Both the position numbers and the translations under genes were made by a program. Below, piece by piece: positions 17,873-26,915 of a stretch of DNA of 64,000 nt. The notes under the pieces were generated by a model, which made no database searches, was not told the DNA's origin, and saw only the letters and a list, made by a program, of their open reading frames with translations. The DNA is from an uncultured Eubacterium sp. (GTDB lineage Bacteria > Bacillota > Clostridia > Lachnospirales > CAG-274), in assembly GCA_900551755.1 (NCBI GenBank), contig URXK01000005.1, forward strand, positions 1-64,000. Reading direction: 5' to 3'. How positions within the stretch are numbered: the first letter of the stretch is position 1; the number at the start of each line of letters is the position of its first letter.

Positions 17873-17914
17873 AGTAAACTGAAAAAAAGAAATATTAAAA
17901 AGGAGTGGATTATT

Positions 17915-18835
17915 ATGAAGAAATTTGTTTTAGCAATGACTTTAGCTTTTAGTATGTTGATGACAGGTTGTGGTGGTGGTGCTAGTCAATCTGGCACAGA
18001 GGCAACAACAGAAACTGCTGCAAGTAGTGAAGGTGGTGCTTCAACTGGCGAGGTAAGTGCAGCAACACAAAAGATTATTGATAAGGGTGTTCTTACAGTT
18101 GGTTCATCTGGTGACTTATATGCTTACATAGACCAGAACACTGGTGAATTTGTTGGTCCTGATGCAGACATTATTATTGAGGCAGCAAAAAGACTTGGTA
18201 TTCCTAAGGTTGAAATGAGTCTTATTCCATTTTCTGAACTTATTCTTAATCTTAATTCAGACAATATCGACATTATCTGTGATGGTATGTATGTAAGAGA
18301 AGATAGAGCAGAGCAAATCCATTATGGTGATATTTGGTATACTCAGGGTGGTGCATTACTTGCTCCAGAAAATAGCTCAATAAATGGTAAGGACGACTTA
18401 GACCCAGCCTCTACAGTTGTTGGTTATACTCCAGGTACTGTATGGCAGACAGCTGTTGAAAGATGGGCTTCTGAAGGTAAGATTAAGGAAGCAAGAGCTA
18501 CTGGTGACCAGACAGAGTCTATTGTAGCACTTCAAAATGGTAAGATTGATGCTTTCCTTACAGACTCACCTGTAGTTGAAAACCTTATGAAGTTCCAGCC
18601 AGATACACTTAAGGGACTTAAGCTTTGTAGCAATTACACTGATGACCCAACAGAAGTTGGTCGTATTGCACCATCTGTAAAGTTTGGCAATGAGGACTTT
18701 ATGGCTGATGTTAATAGAGTAGTAGCTGAAATGAGAGATGAAGGTGTACTTGACCAGATTTATGAAAAGTATGGTCTTGACCCTAAGCTTCACGCTATTA
18801 CAAATGATGAAAAGGACAACGGTTTAAATAAGTAA
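17915..18835 (+). CDS. Amino-acid ABC transporter substrate-binding lipoprotein (SBP_bac_3)
   Basis: A 306-residue lipoprotein with lipobox MLMTGC (Cys19) and a Gly/Ser/Thr-rich linker to about residue 45. The mature part has the family-3 pattern: GVLTVGSSGDLYAYIDQNTGEFVGPDADIIIEAAKRLG, MSLIPFSELILNLNSDNIDIICDGMYVREDRAEQIHYGDIW and a C-terminal NRVVAEMRDEGVLDQIYEKYG. It captures a polar amino acid or similar compound for the ATPase and permease encoded next. Ligand unknown; the adjoining aminotransferase suggests an amine-bearing compound used for nitrogen. Confidence 0.9.
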   Translation: MKKFVLAMTLAFSMLMTGCGGGASQSGTEATTETAASSEGGASTGEVSAATQKIIDKGVLTVGSSGDLYAYIDQNTGEFVGPDADIIIEAAKRLGIPKVEMSLIPFSELILNLNSDNIDIICDGMYVREDRAEQIHYGDIWYTQGGALLAPENSSINGKDDLDPASTVVGYTPGTVWQTAVERWASEGKIKEARATGDQTESIVALQNGKIDAFLTDSPVVENLMKFQPDTLKGLKLCSNYTDDPTEVGRIAPSVKFGNEDFMADVNRVVAEMRDEGVLDQIYEKYGLDPKLHAITNDEKDNGLNK

Positions 18836-18847
18836 TAATTTATAGTA

Positions 18848-18875
18848 ATGGGGCTATGCAAAAGCATAGTCCCAT
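18848..18875 (+). other. Intercistronic stem-loop after the binding-protein gene
   Basis: ATGGGGCTATGC pairs with GCATAGTCCCAT around AAAA, without a good T run. Such loops after binding-protein genes often protect the upstream message and lower expression of the downstream ATPase and permease. Confidence 0.6.
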
Positions 18876-18896
18876 TTGTGTAAGGAGGTATAAGCT

Positions 18897-19631
18897 ATGG
18901 CTTTACTTGAAATAAAAGGTCTTAAAAAGAATTTTGGTGACCTTAAGGTTTTGAAAGATGTTAATATGAAAATAGAAGAAGGAGAGGTTCTTGTTCTTAT
19001 TGGACCTTCTGGTTCTGGTAAAAGTACATTCCTTAGATGCCTTAATCTTTTGGAACAGCCAACAGGTGGCGAAATTATATTTAAGGGCGAAAACATACTT
19101 GCTCCAAAGTTTAACATTATTGACTATAGAAAGCACGTAGGTATGTGTTTTCAGAGATTTAATTTGTTTCCATTTATGACTGTTCTTAACAATGTAATGT
19201 ATTCTCCAGTACACATACTTAAGAAAAAGGAAAGTGAAATGAGAGAAAAGGCTATGATACTCCTTGACAAAGTTGGTCTTGCTGATAAGGCTAATGTTTA
19301 TCCAGACACATTGTCGGGTGGTCAGCAGCAAAGAGTTGCTATTGCCAGAGCCTTAGCTATGGAGCCAGAAATGATGCTTTTTGATGAGCCAACATCTGCT
19401 CTTGACCCAGAACTTGTAGGTGATGTACTTAATGTAATGAAGGACCTTGCAAAAGAAGGTATGACAATGGCTGTAGTTACTCACGAAATGGGATTTGCAA
19501 GAGAGGTTGCAGACAGAGTTATATTTATGGAAGGTGGCATTGTTCTTGAGGATAAGTCACCTGAAGAAATGTTTACCAATCCAGAACACGACAGAACAAG
19601 AGAATTTCTTAAGAGAATTCTTAATAACTAA
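18897..19631 (+). CDS. Amino-acid ABC transporter ATP-binding protein
   Basis: A 244-residue ATPase of the polar amino-acid (GlnQ/HisP) subfamily. Walker [10 protein letters not shown] near residue 38, Q-loop [17 protein letters not shown], signature [15 protein letters not shown], Walker [19 protein letters not shown]-loop [19 protein letters not shown]. It powers uptake together with the permease encoded 14 bp downstream and the upstream lipoprotein. GGAGGT precedes ATG. Confidence 0.95.
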   Translation: MALLEIKGLKKNFGDLKVLKDVNMKIEEGEVLVLIGPSGSGKSTFLRCLNLLEQPTGGEIIFKGENILAPKFNIIDYRKHVGMCFQRFNLFPFMTVLNNVMYSPVHILKKKESEMREKAMILLDKVGLADKANVYPDTLSGGQQQRVAIARALAMEPEMMLFDEPTSALDPELVGDVLNVMKDLAKEGMTMAVVTHEMGFAREVADRVIFMEGGIVLEDKSPEEMFTNPEHDRTREFLKRILNN

Positions 19632-19645
19632 GGAGGTGCTAGTTT

Positions 19646-20362
19646 ATGAATGTTATAGAAAATTTAAACTTTTTAAAAGCCATATCAGAACTTGTGCCTA
19701 AACTTATTCAGCAGGCACTTTGGATAGTTGTTGTTACTACTATTGTAGGCTTTGCTTTAGCACTTATTGTAGGTTTTTTACTTGCCTTAGGCAGATTATC
19801 AAAGCATAAGTGGCTTGTTAATATTATTGTTGTATTTCAGGAAATTATAAGAGGTACACCATTACTTGTACAGCTTGTATATATTTACTATGTTGTTCCA
19901 TTACTTATTCAGGTATGTGCTTATTTTGTTGGATTTCCAGACTTAAAGGTATCAATGCCTGCTGTGTTAGCTGGTATCATTGGTATTGGTATTAACTATG
20001 GTACATATATTTCTGAAGTAATTCGTTCAGCTATTCTTTCTATTGATAATGGACAAACAGAGGCAGCTCTTGCTCTTGCTATGACTCCTCGTCAAGCAAT
20101 GTTTAAGATTGTTATTCCACAGGCATTTAGAAATTCTATTCCTGTGTTTGGTAACTATCTTGTTATGCTTGTTAAGGATACATCACTTATGGCTTATATT
20201 ACAGCTCCAGAGTTCCTTCTTGTTACAAAGGCATATACAGCACAGACATTCTTAACAATTGAATCTTACACAATACTTGCTGTAGTTTATCTTATAATTT
20301 GTATACCTTTAGCTTGGTTTGTAAAGGTTCTTGAAAAGAAGTTTAATAAGAAGTTTAGATAG
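19646..20362 (+). CDS. Amino-acid ABC transporter permease (HisM/GlnP type)
   Basis: A 238-residue membrane protein with about five helices. It carries EIIRGTPLLVQLVYIYYV and the EAA loop EAALALAMTPRQAMFKIVIPQAFRNSIPVFGN that contacts the ATPase. It presumably works as a homodimer with the upstream ATPase and binding protein, giving a complete importer. Ribosome binding site AAGGAGGTG. It is followed after 12 bp by the cytidylate-kinase-like gene in the same apparent operon. Confidence 0.94.
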   Translation: MNVIENLNFLKAISELVPKLIQQALWIVVVTTIVGFALALIVGFLLALGRLSKHKWLVNIIVVFQEIIRGTPLLVQLVYIYYVVPLLIQVCAYFVGFPDLKVSMPAVLAGIIGIGINYGTYISEVIRSAILSIDNGQTEAALALAMTPRQAMFKIVIPQAFRNSIPVFGNYLVMLVKDTSLMAYITAPEFLLVTKAYTAQTFLTIESYTILAVVYLIICIPLAWFVKVLEKKFNKKFR

Positions 20363-20374
20363 GAGGTAATGTTT

Positions 20375-20971
20375 ATGTATAAAATTGTAACCATAAGTCG
20401 TGAATTTGGCTGTAATGCAAGAGGTATAGCACAAAAGCTGGCTAACGCTCTTGACTTTGCTTATTACGATAAGGATTTAATTGACCTTACAGCACAAAAG
20501 ATTGGCATTAGTAGAGAAATTGTGGCAGCACAAGACGAGGTAATTGGTAATAAAAATAAGTTTTTTTCTAAGTTTGTGTATGGCTCATCAACTTCATTTT
20601 ATTCTGAAAAGGCTATTTCTGCTCAGGCTGAAGTAATACGAGAAGCTGCTAACAAGGAAAACTGTGTACTCTTTGGTAGATGTGCTGATTATATTTTGAG
20701 AGAATATCCTAATTGTATTCATATTTTCTTATATGCTCCGCTTGAGGCTAAGATTAAGCATATTTCAGAAGTTTATGAAATGGATAGAAGAAGTGCTGAA
20801 GCTATGATTAAGAAAATTGATAGACAGCGTCACAATTATTATAAGTATGTAACTGGGCATAATAGAGGTGACAGAGCAACTAAAAACCTTATGCTTGATG
20901 TAAGTATGTTAGGTGAAGATAGAAGTGTTGAACTTCTTGTAGATGCAATTAAGGAAAGATTTAACCTGTAA
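20375..20971 (+). CDS. Cytidylate kinase-like family protein (PF13189)
   Basis: A 198-residue P-loop-related protein. It starts YKIVTISREFGCNARGIAQKLANAL, with the SREFG-x6-A pattern replacing a canonical Walker A, followed by YYDKDLIDLTAQ, LFGRCADYILREYPNCIHIFLYAP and MIKKIDRQRHNYYKYVTG. The family resembles CMP kinases, but true Cmk has GPxGSGKST; substrate is unproven. I start at 20375, 8 bp after AGGAGG; ATG 20369 is too close. Its place inside an amino-acid uptake operon, just before the PucR regulator, is unexplained. Confidence 0.85.
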   Translation: MYKIVTISREFGCNARGIAQKLANALDFAYYDKDLIDLTAQKIGISREIVAAQDEVIGNKNKFFSKFVYGSSTSFYSEKAISAQAEVIREAANKENCVLFGRCADYILREYPNCIHIFLYAPLEAKIKHISEVYEMDRRSAEAMIKKIDRQRHNYYKYVTGHNRGDRATKNLMLDVSMLGEDRSVELLVDAIKERFNL

Positions 20972-20989
20972 TGGTGGAAGGTGATTTGT

Positions 20990-22129
20990 ATGGCAGTTAC
21001 TGTTAATCAATTATGTAGAAAATGCAAGGAAAGTTATGGCTTAAAGGCTTTAGCTGGCTTTGATGGTTTTAACAATTTGGTTGAATGGGTACATATAATG
21101 GAAACTAGCAATGTTAGTGCCTTTTTAAGAGGGCAAGAGCTTGTTTTTACAACTGGTGTAATGAATTCTACTGGCAAATGGCTTTTAGACTTTGTTAAAC
21201 AGCTTCATAAGGCAAATGCTAGTGCTTTAGTTGTAAACATTGGACCATACATACCAGCAATAGATAGTGAAGTTATTGACTATTGCAACGAGGTTAATTT
21301 TCCTTTGTTTTCTCTGCCTTGGAAAACAAGAATGGTTGATATGACAAGAGATTTTTGCTCAATAATTAGCCAAAGTATAAATGATGATAGTGATGCCTCA
21401 AATGCTTTTAAGAAATTGGTTTTTCATAAAGGTGATATTGAAAATCAACTTTTAAATATGGAAGTAGTAGGATTTAAGCGTAATGAAAGTGCCTATGTTA
21501 TTTGCATTGGTGCTTTAGACGGTCAATATATTGATAATAAAGTAAAAATATTGTCAGAGCAGACGGCTAAAAAGTATCAAGAGCTGTATTGCTCCTTTGA
21601 ATATAACGGCTGTATTATTGCTTTAATGTATAAGTATACTAAAAATGATGTTGAGGCTTTTTGCAATAGTCTTAAATCACTTTTAAGAGAAAAAAATATT
21701 GAAATAGCCATAGGTATAAGCAATAGGGTTGCAGAAATTGGTTCAATAGGAAAAAGTTTTGAATATTCTGTTGCTGCCTACAATTTGGCTATTAAAAGAA
21801 AGCTTAATTATATGTACTATGATGATATGGGAATATTTAAGCTTTTTATAGAAGTAGGAGATAGAGCTATACTAAAGGCATATTATAATGAGGTTTTAGG
21901 TAAACTTGAGGCTTATGACAAGGAACATAATAGCAATTATTTGGAGTTTCTTAAAACATATCTGGATAATAATGCAAGTCCACAATTAGTATCAGAAAAA
22001 CAGTTTATACATAGGAATACTGTTGTAAATTATCTTAAAAAAATTGATGACATAACAGGTATGAATATGTTTGAGCTTGATGACAAATTTAAGTGTATGA
22101 CAGCCTATGCTATAAGTGAGTTTTTATGA
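20990..22129 (+). CDS. PucR-family transcriptional regulator
   Basis: A 379-residue regulator. The N-terminal PucR domain (1-120) opens VTVNQLCRKC and contains WVHIMETSNVSAFLRGQELVFTTGV; the middle is a GGDEF-like CdaR segment (FEYSVAAYNLAIKR near 260); the C-terminus is the HTH_30 motif YLDNNASPQLVSEKQFIHRNTVVNYLKKIDDITGM. Such proteins activate catabolic genes for purines or amino acids in response to a metabolite. It sits between the importer and the aminotransferase, and palindromes at 17704, 22130 and 22226 are its likely sites. Start ATG 20990 is chosen over GTG 20981, which overlaps GGAAGGTGA. Confidence 0.9.
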   Translation: MAVTVNQLCRKCKESYGLKALAGFDGFNNLVEWVHIMETSNVSAFLRGQELVFTTGVMNSTGKWLLDFVKQLHKANASALVVNIGPYIPAIDSEVIDYCNEVNFPLFSLPWKTRMVDMTRDFCSIISQSINDDSDASNAFKKLVFHKGDIENQLLNMEVVGFKRNESAYVICIGALDGQYIDNKVKILSEQTAKKYQELYCSFEYNGCIIALMYKYTKNDVEAFCNSLKSLLREKNIEIAIGISNRVAEIGSIGKSFEYSVAAYNLAIKRKLNYMYYDDMGIFKLFIEVGDRAILKAYYNEVLGKLEAYDKEHNSNYLEFLKTYLDNNASPQLVSEKQFIHRNTVVNYLKKIDDITGMNMFELDDKFKCMTAYAISEFL

Positions 22130-22143
22130 TGTGCAAATGCACA
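22130..22143. promoter_or_regulatory. Palindromic operator, distal site before the aminotransferase gene
   Basis: TGTGCA-AA-TGCACA directly after the PucR-family gene's stop codon, identical in its core to the 17704 site. It is centred about 131 bp upstream of the predicted start of the aminotransferase transcript. Confidence 0.6.
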
Positions 22144-22225
22144 AACAGTTCTATTAAATATGTTCAAATGTTAGTTGAAATTGCTTAAAAACAGTGATAT
22201 TATGTAACCACAAAAGGAAATCAAA

Positions 22226-22261
22226 TATGCACTTGCATAACATCTGCATATAGAGTATAAT
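22226..22261 (+). promoter_or_regulatory. Promoter of the aminotransferase operon with overlapping operator
   Basis: TTGCAT (22233-22238), 17 bp, TATAAT (22256-22261). The palindrome TATGCA-CT-TGCATA (22226-22239), a variant of the TGTGCA-N2-TGCACA motif, covers the -35 box. Confidence 0.65.
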
Positions 22262-22286
22262 ATGAAAGGTCAAAATGGTGATTATT

Positions 22287-23612
22287 ATGACAGGTAATGA
22301 AATTAGAGAAACACAGAAGAAGTACAACCTTCAGTCTTGGAGTATGCAGAAGAATATTAATCCAACTCCTGTTGAAAAGGCAGAGGGAATTTATTACTGG
22401 GATTTTGATGGTAGAAGATATACAGATATGTCATCTCAGCTTGTAAACTTAAACTTAGGCTATGGCAACAAGGCTATTGGTGACGCTATTAAGGCACAGG
22501 TTGACAAGTATTGTTTCATTGGTCCATCACTTGGTTCTGAACCTAGAGCAACACTTGCTAAGAAGATTGTAGACCTTATGCCAGATAATATGGGCAAGGT
22601 TTTCTTTACTAATGCTGGTGCTGATGCTAATGAAAATGCTATTAAGATTGCTAGAATGTACACAGGCAGAAACAAGATTTTCAGCCGTTACAGAAGTTAT
22701 CACGGTTCTTCATTTGGTGCAGGTAATCTTACTGGCGAGCCTAGAAGATTTCCTCTTGAGCCAGGTGTTCCAGGTTTCATTAAGTTTATGACACCTTATG
22801 TTTATAGAGAAGCTGTTGAGTTTGAGTCAGAAGAAGCTGCTACTAAGTATTATTTAACTAAGTTAAGAGAGCAGATTATTTATGAAAATCCTGATAATGT
22901 TGCTGCCATTGTTATGGAAACAATTACAGGTTCAAATGGTGTTATTATTCCACCTAAGGGTTATCTTCCAGGCGTTAGAAAGATTTGTGATGAATTTGGC
23001 ATTATGATGATTTGTGACGAAGTAATGGCTGGCTGGGGCAGAACTGGCAAAATGTTTGCCTTTGAAAATTTTGATGTTCAGCCTGATATTGTAACATTTG
23101 CAAAGGGTGTTACTTGTGGCTATGTTCAGCTTGGTGGCTGTGTAGTTAGCAAGGAAATTGCAGAATATTTTGATGACCATCTTCTTTCTTGTGGTCTTAC
23201 ATACAGTGGTCACCCACTTGCTTGTGCAGCTGGTTGTGCTTGTGTTGATTATTACATTAACAACAACATTCTTGACAATGTTAATAAGGTTGGCAAGGTT
23301 CTTGGTGAAAAGCTTGAGGAAGAAAAGGCTAAGTTTAATTGTGTAGGCGATGTTAGATACATTGGTTTATTCGCTGCCATTGAACTTGTTAGGTCTAAGG
23401 AAACAAAGGAACCTCTTGTACCATTTGGTAAGGACCCAGAGGGTATTATGAAGAAGATTATTGGTTTGCTTGCTGAGAGAGGCTTTATGACTTATTCTCA
23501 CGAGAATATGTTCTTTATTTGTCCTCCACTTATTATTACAGAAGAACAGCTTACAGAAGAAATGAAGAAGGTTGACGAAGTTCTTGCTATTGTAGACAAG
23601 GAATTTATTTAA
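22287..23612 (+). CDS. Class III PLP-dependent aminotransferase
   Basis: A 441-residue fold-type I transaminase. Hallmarks: GIYYWDFDGRRYTDMSSQLVNLNLGYGN at the N-terminus, FFTNAGADANENAIKIARMYTGRNKI (cofactor phosphate region), MMICDEVMAGWGRTGKMFAFENF with the PLP-contacting Asp, and TFAKGVTCGYVQLGG with the Schiff-base Lys. Class III enzymes usually take omega-amino groups (GABA, beta-alanine, taurine, ornithine). The next gene is an iron alcohol dehydrogenase, so the aldehyde product is probably reduced. A taurine or similar substrate is possible but unproven. ATG 22287 is chosen over 22275 by position of GGTGA. Confidence 0.9.
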   Translation: MTGNEIRETQKKYNLQSWSMQKNINPTPVEKAEGIYYWDFDGRRYTDMSSQLVNLNLGYGNKAIGDAIKAQVDKYCFIGPSLGSEPRATLAKKIVDLMPDNMGKVFFTNAGADANENAIKIARMYTGRNKIFSRYRSYHGSSFGAGNLTGEPRRFPLEPGVPGFIKFMTPYVYREAVEFESEEAATKYYLTKLREQIIYENPDNVAAIVMETITGSNGVIIPPKGYLPGVRKICDEFGIMMICDEVMAGWGRTGKMFAFENFDVQPDIVTFAKGVTCGYVQLGGCVVSKEIAEYFDDHLLSCGLTYSGHPLACAAGCACVDYYINNNILDNVNKVGKVLGEKLEEEKAKFNCVGDVRYIGLFAAIELVRSKETKEPLVPFGKDPEGIMKKIIGLLAERGFMTYSHENMFFICPPLIITEEQLTEEMKKVDEVLAIVDKEFI

Positions 23613-23647
23613 TTAAATATTAAGTGCTAGAGAGTGAGGTTGTTAAT

Positions 23648-24796
23648 ATGGCTTTTGAGTTTGCTATACCTAATAAGGTATTTATGGGTGAGGGTGCTTT
23701 AGCTTTGGCTAAGGCAACCCTTGCTAGTCTTGGTACACACGCTCTTATAGTTTCAGGAAAGGTTGTTACTAAGTCTGGTCTTGTAGATAAACTAACAGCT
23801 ATTCTTGATGAAGTTGGAGTTAAGTGGACTATATTTAATGATATTACAAATGAACCTACTGACAAAATGATAGAAGCAGGTGTAAAGGCATATAAAGATG
23901 CTGGCTGTGATTTTGGCATTGGTATTGGTGGTGGCAGTCCTCTTGATAGTGTTAAGGCAATACTTGCTATGACAGTTGAAAAGGGCAAAATTGCTGATTA
24001 TAATGGCAAGGTGCTTTCTGGCAAATATCCACCAATAGTTGCTATTCCAACAACAGCTGGTACAGGTTCAGAAACTACTAAATTTACAATAATTACTGAT
24101 ACTGAAAATGATATTAAAATGCTTTTAAAAGGAACAATTCTTCCAGATGTAGCTATTGTTGACCCTGATTTTACAATGACTGCTCCAAAGTCTATTACAG
24201 CTGCAACTGGTATGGACGCATTTACACACGCAGTTGAGGCATACACTTCTAAAAAGGCATCACCTCTTACTGATGTTTATGCAATATCTGCTGTTAAGAG
24301 AATATTTAATAATCTTCCTACAGCATATAATGACGGAAATAATAAAAAGGCAAGGGCGGAAATGTCAATTGCAGCTTTTGAAGCTGGTGTTTGTATTAAC
24401 AACTCAACTGTAACTATTGTACACGGTATGAGTAGACCAATAGGTGCATTGTTCCATATACCTCACGGCATTTCAAATGCTATGCTTATTAAAAATTGCT
24501 TGTCTTATGTAATAAGTGGTACACCGGAAAGATTTGCTGATTTAGCAATAGCTATGGGTGTGGCTGATGAAAGTATGGATACTGAAACAGCAGCATCAAA
24601 GTTTACAGATGGTGTAGATATATTATGTAAGGCTTGTGAAATACCTACCCTTGAAGAATATGGCGTAGATAAGGATAAATTCCTTAGTGCTATTGATAAA
24701 ATGGCAGGAGATGCAATGGATAGTGGAAGTCCATCAAACACAAGAATGAGTGTTGAAAAGGAAGACTTAATAAAAATATATAAATCTTTGTGGTAA
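23648..24796 (+). CDS. Iron-containing alcohol dehydrogenase
   Basis: A 382-residue group III alcohol dehydrogenase. NAD-binding GIGIGGGSPLDSVKAILAM lies near residue 87, ATTAGTGSETT-type sequence near 137 (as IPTTAGTGSETTKFT), and metal ligands are in TAATGMDAFTHAVEAYTS and STVTIVHGMSRPIGALFHIPHGISNAM. It reduces aldehydes to alcohols with NAD(P)H, or the reverse. It lies 35 bp after the aminotransferase and before a terminator; the pair would turn an omega-amino compound into the matching alcohol. ATG 23648 follows GTGAGGT; GTG 23624 has no site. Confidence 0.93.
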   Translation: MAFEFAIPNKVFMGEGALALAKATLASLGTHALIVSGKVVTKSGLVDKLTAILDEVGVKWTIFNDITNEPTDKMIEAGVKAYKDAGCDFGIGIGGGSPLDSVKAILAMTVEKGKIADYNGKVLSGKYPPIVAIPTTAGTGSETTKFTIITDTENDIKMLLKGTILPDVAIVDPDFTMTAPKSITAATGMDAFTHAVEAYTSKKASPLTDVYAISAVKRIFNNLPTAYNDGNNKKARAEMSIAAFEAGVCINNSTVTIVHGMSRPIGALFHIPHGISNAMLIKNCLSYVISGTPERFADLAIAMGVADESMDTETAASKFTDGVDILCKACEIPTLEEYGVDKDKFLSAIDKMAGDAMDSGSPSNTRMSVEKEDLIKIYKSLW

Positions 24797-24857
24797 CAAA
24801 GGGCTGTCGAAAGGCAGCTACAAATTGTTAAAAACTAGAATAATCAAATAATCTTGC

Positions 24858-24884
24858 AAGGCTGTCAAAAGACAGCCTTTTTGG
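24858..24884 (+). terminator. Terminator after the alcohol dehydrogenase
   Basis: AAGGCTGTC pairs with GACAGCCTT around AAAA, followed by TTTTT. The GGCTGTC/GACAGCC stem is reused in H2 at 14786 and in the terminator at 49136. Confidence 0.85.
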
Positions 24885-24935
24885 CAACTATTAATACAGT
24901 TAATTATTAAAATGCAGTTAAAGGAATAAATGCTT

Positions 24936-25832
24936 ATGGATAAAAAAATAAAAGGAATACTTTTTGCTTTAATGGGTGGTATATTGTGGGGATTTTCTGG
25001 CGTATGTGGTCAGTTTTTGTTTGAAAGAAAGGGAATAGATGCAAGATGGCTTAGCTCTTGGCGTCTTTTTGTTTCAGGCATAATTATTTTATCAATGGTT
25101 TTTCCTGCTTATAAGAAGAATATATTTAAGGTTTTTTCAAAACCAGTTATTGTACCTATGCTTGTTTTTTGTTTTGTAAGTGTTATGGGGTGTCAGTATT
25201 CTTATTTTATAGCAATAGAGGCATCAAATTCAGCAACAGCAACGGTTCTTGAATATATTGCTCCGGCAATAGTTATGCTTTATACCTGCCTTAGAATTAA
25301 AAAATTTCCATCACTTGTTCAGTTTATAGCCTTAGTGTGTGCAATGGCTGGTGTGTTTTTTATGGCAACAGGTGGCAATATAAGTACATTAGCAATTTTA
25401 CCTAATACTTTGTTTTGGGGTCTTTTGGCTGGCTTTTGTTATGGTGTTTATACTATTCAATCACCATCACTTTCTCAAAAATGCGGAGTTTTGCTTATGC
25501 TTGGTTGGGGCAACCTTATTGGTTCGTTGCCTATTATGGCAGTTAATTACAAATATATGTTTGTATTTTACAGCGATTGGCAGATTATACTTGCTTTTAT
25601 GGGAACAGCAGTTTTAGGCTCTATTGTATCCTTTGGCATTTATATTAAGGGTTGTCAGTTAGCTGGACCAATTACAGGCAGTCTTTGTGCAAGTATTGAG
25701 CCAGTATCATCAGCAGTTATTGCCTATTTGTGGCTTGGTACACAGTTTAAAGTAACTGATATTATTGGCTTGATTTTAATTGTTGTCACAGTAGTTATAC
25801 TTACATTAGATAAAGGAAAAGCCACATCGTAA
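24936..25832 (+). CDS. EamA-type drug/metabolite transporter (first of pair)
   Basis: A 298-residue membrane protein with about ten helices in two EamA repeats. The first opens GILFALMGGILWGFSGVCGQFLFERKG and ends VLEYIAPAIVMLYTCLRI; the second has WGLLAGFCYGVYTI and SLCASIEPVSSAVIAYLWLGTQF. EamA proteins export or exchange amino acids and other metabolites. It comes after the aminotransferase/dehydrogenase pair and is followed 11 bp later by a paralogue. ATG 24936 is preferred over 24930 by spacing from AAGGA. Confidence 0.9.
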   Translation: MDKKIKGILFALMGGILWGFSGVCGQFLFERKGIDARWLSSWRLFVSGIIILSMVFPAYKKNIFKVFSKPVIVPMLVFCFVSVMGCQYSYFIAIEASNSATATVLEYIAPAIVMLYTCLRIKKFPSLVQFIALVCAMAGVFFMATGGNISTLAILPNTLFWGLLAGFCYGVYTIQSPSLSQKCGVLLMLGWGNLIGSLPIMAVNYKYMFVFYSDWQIILAFMGTAVLGSIVSFGIYIKGCQLAGPITGSLCASIEPVSSAVIAYLWLGTQFKVTDIIGLILIVVTVVILTLDKGKATS

Positions 25833-25843
25833 GGGGTGATAGT

Positions 25844-26773
25844 GTGAATTTAGAAAAAAGTAATAGTGTTTTTTTGAGTAGAAAATTTAGCTTTGCAATT
25901 GTGCTTATGGGTGCTATACTTTGGGGACTTGGTGGTATAGCTGGTCAGCTTTTATATGAAAATTCTGACATTACAACACCTTGGCTAATTGAAACAAGAA
26001 TGTTGTTTTCAGGTGTTGTGCTTGTTTTAATAGCTTTTAAGCAAAATAAATTTGCTATATTTAATATATTTAAGAATAAAAAGGATTTAACAGTATTTTT
26101 ATTTTATGCTGTTTTTGGCAACTATTTGGTTCAGTATACATATTTTGAGTCAATACATTACACAAATGCAGCTACAGCCACTTTGCTTCAATATTTAGCA
26201 CCTAGTATTGTACTTGTTATTATGGCATTTAAAAATAAAAGATTGCCTTCTCTTTTGGAGGTAGTTTGTGTATTTGTAGCATTGTTAGGACTTTATTTTG
26301 TATCTACTCACGGCAACATAAACAATTTGTCTGTTTCACCAACAGCATTAATATGGTGTTTAACAAGTGCAACAGCTCTTGCTTTAAATAGTGTTATTCC
26401 TGTTGGAATACTGAAAAAGTATGATTCTTTTGTAGTAGTAGGCTTTGCTATGGTTTTAGGAGCTTTAATAACTCAGATATTTTTCAATCCTTATAGCCAA
26501 AGCTACAACATAACACCAACAGCTTGGTGTTATGCAGCATTTATATGTGTTTTTGGCACAGCAATGCCCTTTACAATGTTTGCAATGGGATTAAAGGTTG
26601 TAGGAAGTACAATAAGCAGTATATTAAGTAATATTGAACCTCTTACAGCAGGTGTTGTGTCAATTATATTTTTAGGCACACAGGTCACAATATTTGATTT
26701 AATTGGTTTTGTGCTTATAATTGGCGTAGCAATTGCATTGGCACTATTTGGCGAAAGAGGTAATAATGGTTAA
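25844..26773 (+). CDS. EamA-type drug/metabolite transporter (second of pair)
   Basis: A 309-residue, ten-helix paralogue of the upstream protein, with FAIVLMGAILWGLGGIAGQLLYENSD, ATATLLQYLAPSIVLVIMAFKNKRLPS and SSILSNIEPLTAGVVSIIFLGTQVTIFDLIGFVLII. Start is GTG behind AAGGGGTGA. The tandem pair may be a duplication or work as two components. Export of the alcohol or acid made by the upstream enzymes is the contextual guess; the family alone does not fix a substrate. Confidence 0.9.
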   Translation: MNLEKSNSVFLSRKFSFAIVLMGAILWGLGGIAGQLLYENSDITTPWLIETRMLFSGVVLVLIAFKQNKFAIFNIFKNKKDLTVFLFYAVFGNYLVQYTYFESIHYTNAATATLLQYLAPSIVLVIMAFKNKRLPSLLEVVCVFVALLGLYFVSTHGNINNLSVSPTALIWCLTSATALALNSVIPVGILKKYDSFVVVGFAMVLGALITQIFFNPYSQSYNITPTAWCYAAFICVFGTAMPFTMFAMGLKVVGSTISSILSNIEPLTAGVVSIIFLGTQVTIFDLIGFVLIIGVAIALALFGERGNNG

Positions 26774-26846
26774 TAATTTTAACATTGTATTGTGCTAAAG
26801 TTAATTGAGGCTTACTAAAATTGAAATTATTTTAAGTCATACAGTA

Positions 26847-26875
26847 TTGAAAAATGATTTTCATAGGTTTATAAT
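26847..26875 (+). promoter_or_regulatory. Promoter of the GldA-like gene
   Basis: TTGAAA (26847-26852), 17 bp, TATAAT (26870-26875), about 40 bp before the ATG. It indicates separate transcription from the EamA genes. Confidence 0.65.
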
Positions 26876-26915
26876 TGTTTTAATTTATATTTATTAAGTT
26901 AGGAGTATGATATGT

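Noticed and set aside
17797..17914. T-box leader before the amino-acid importer
   Set aside because: No TGGNACCGCG-type antiterminator sequence or specifier loop was found; only the terminator hairpin is present.
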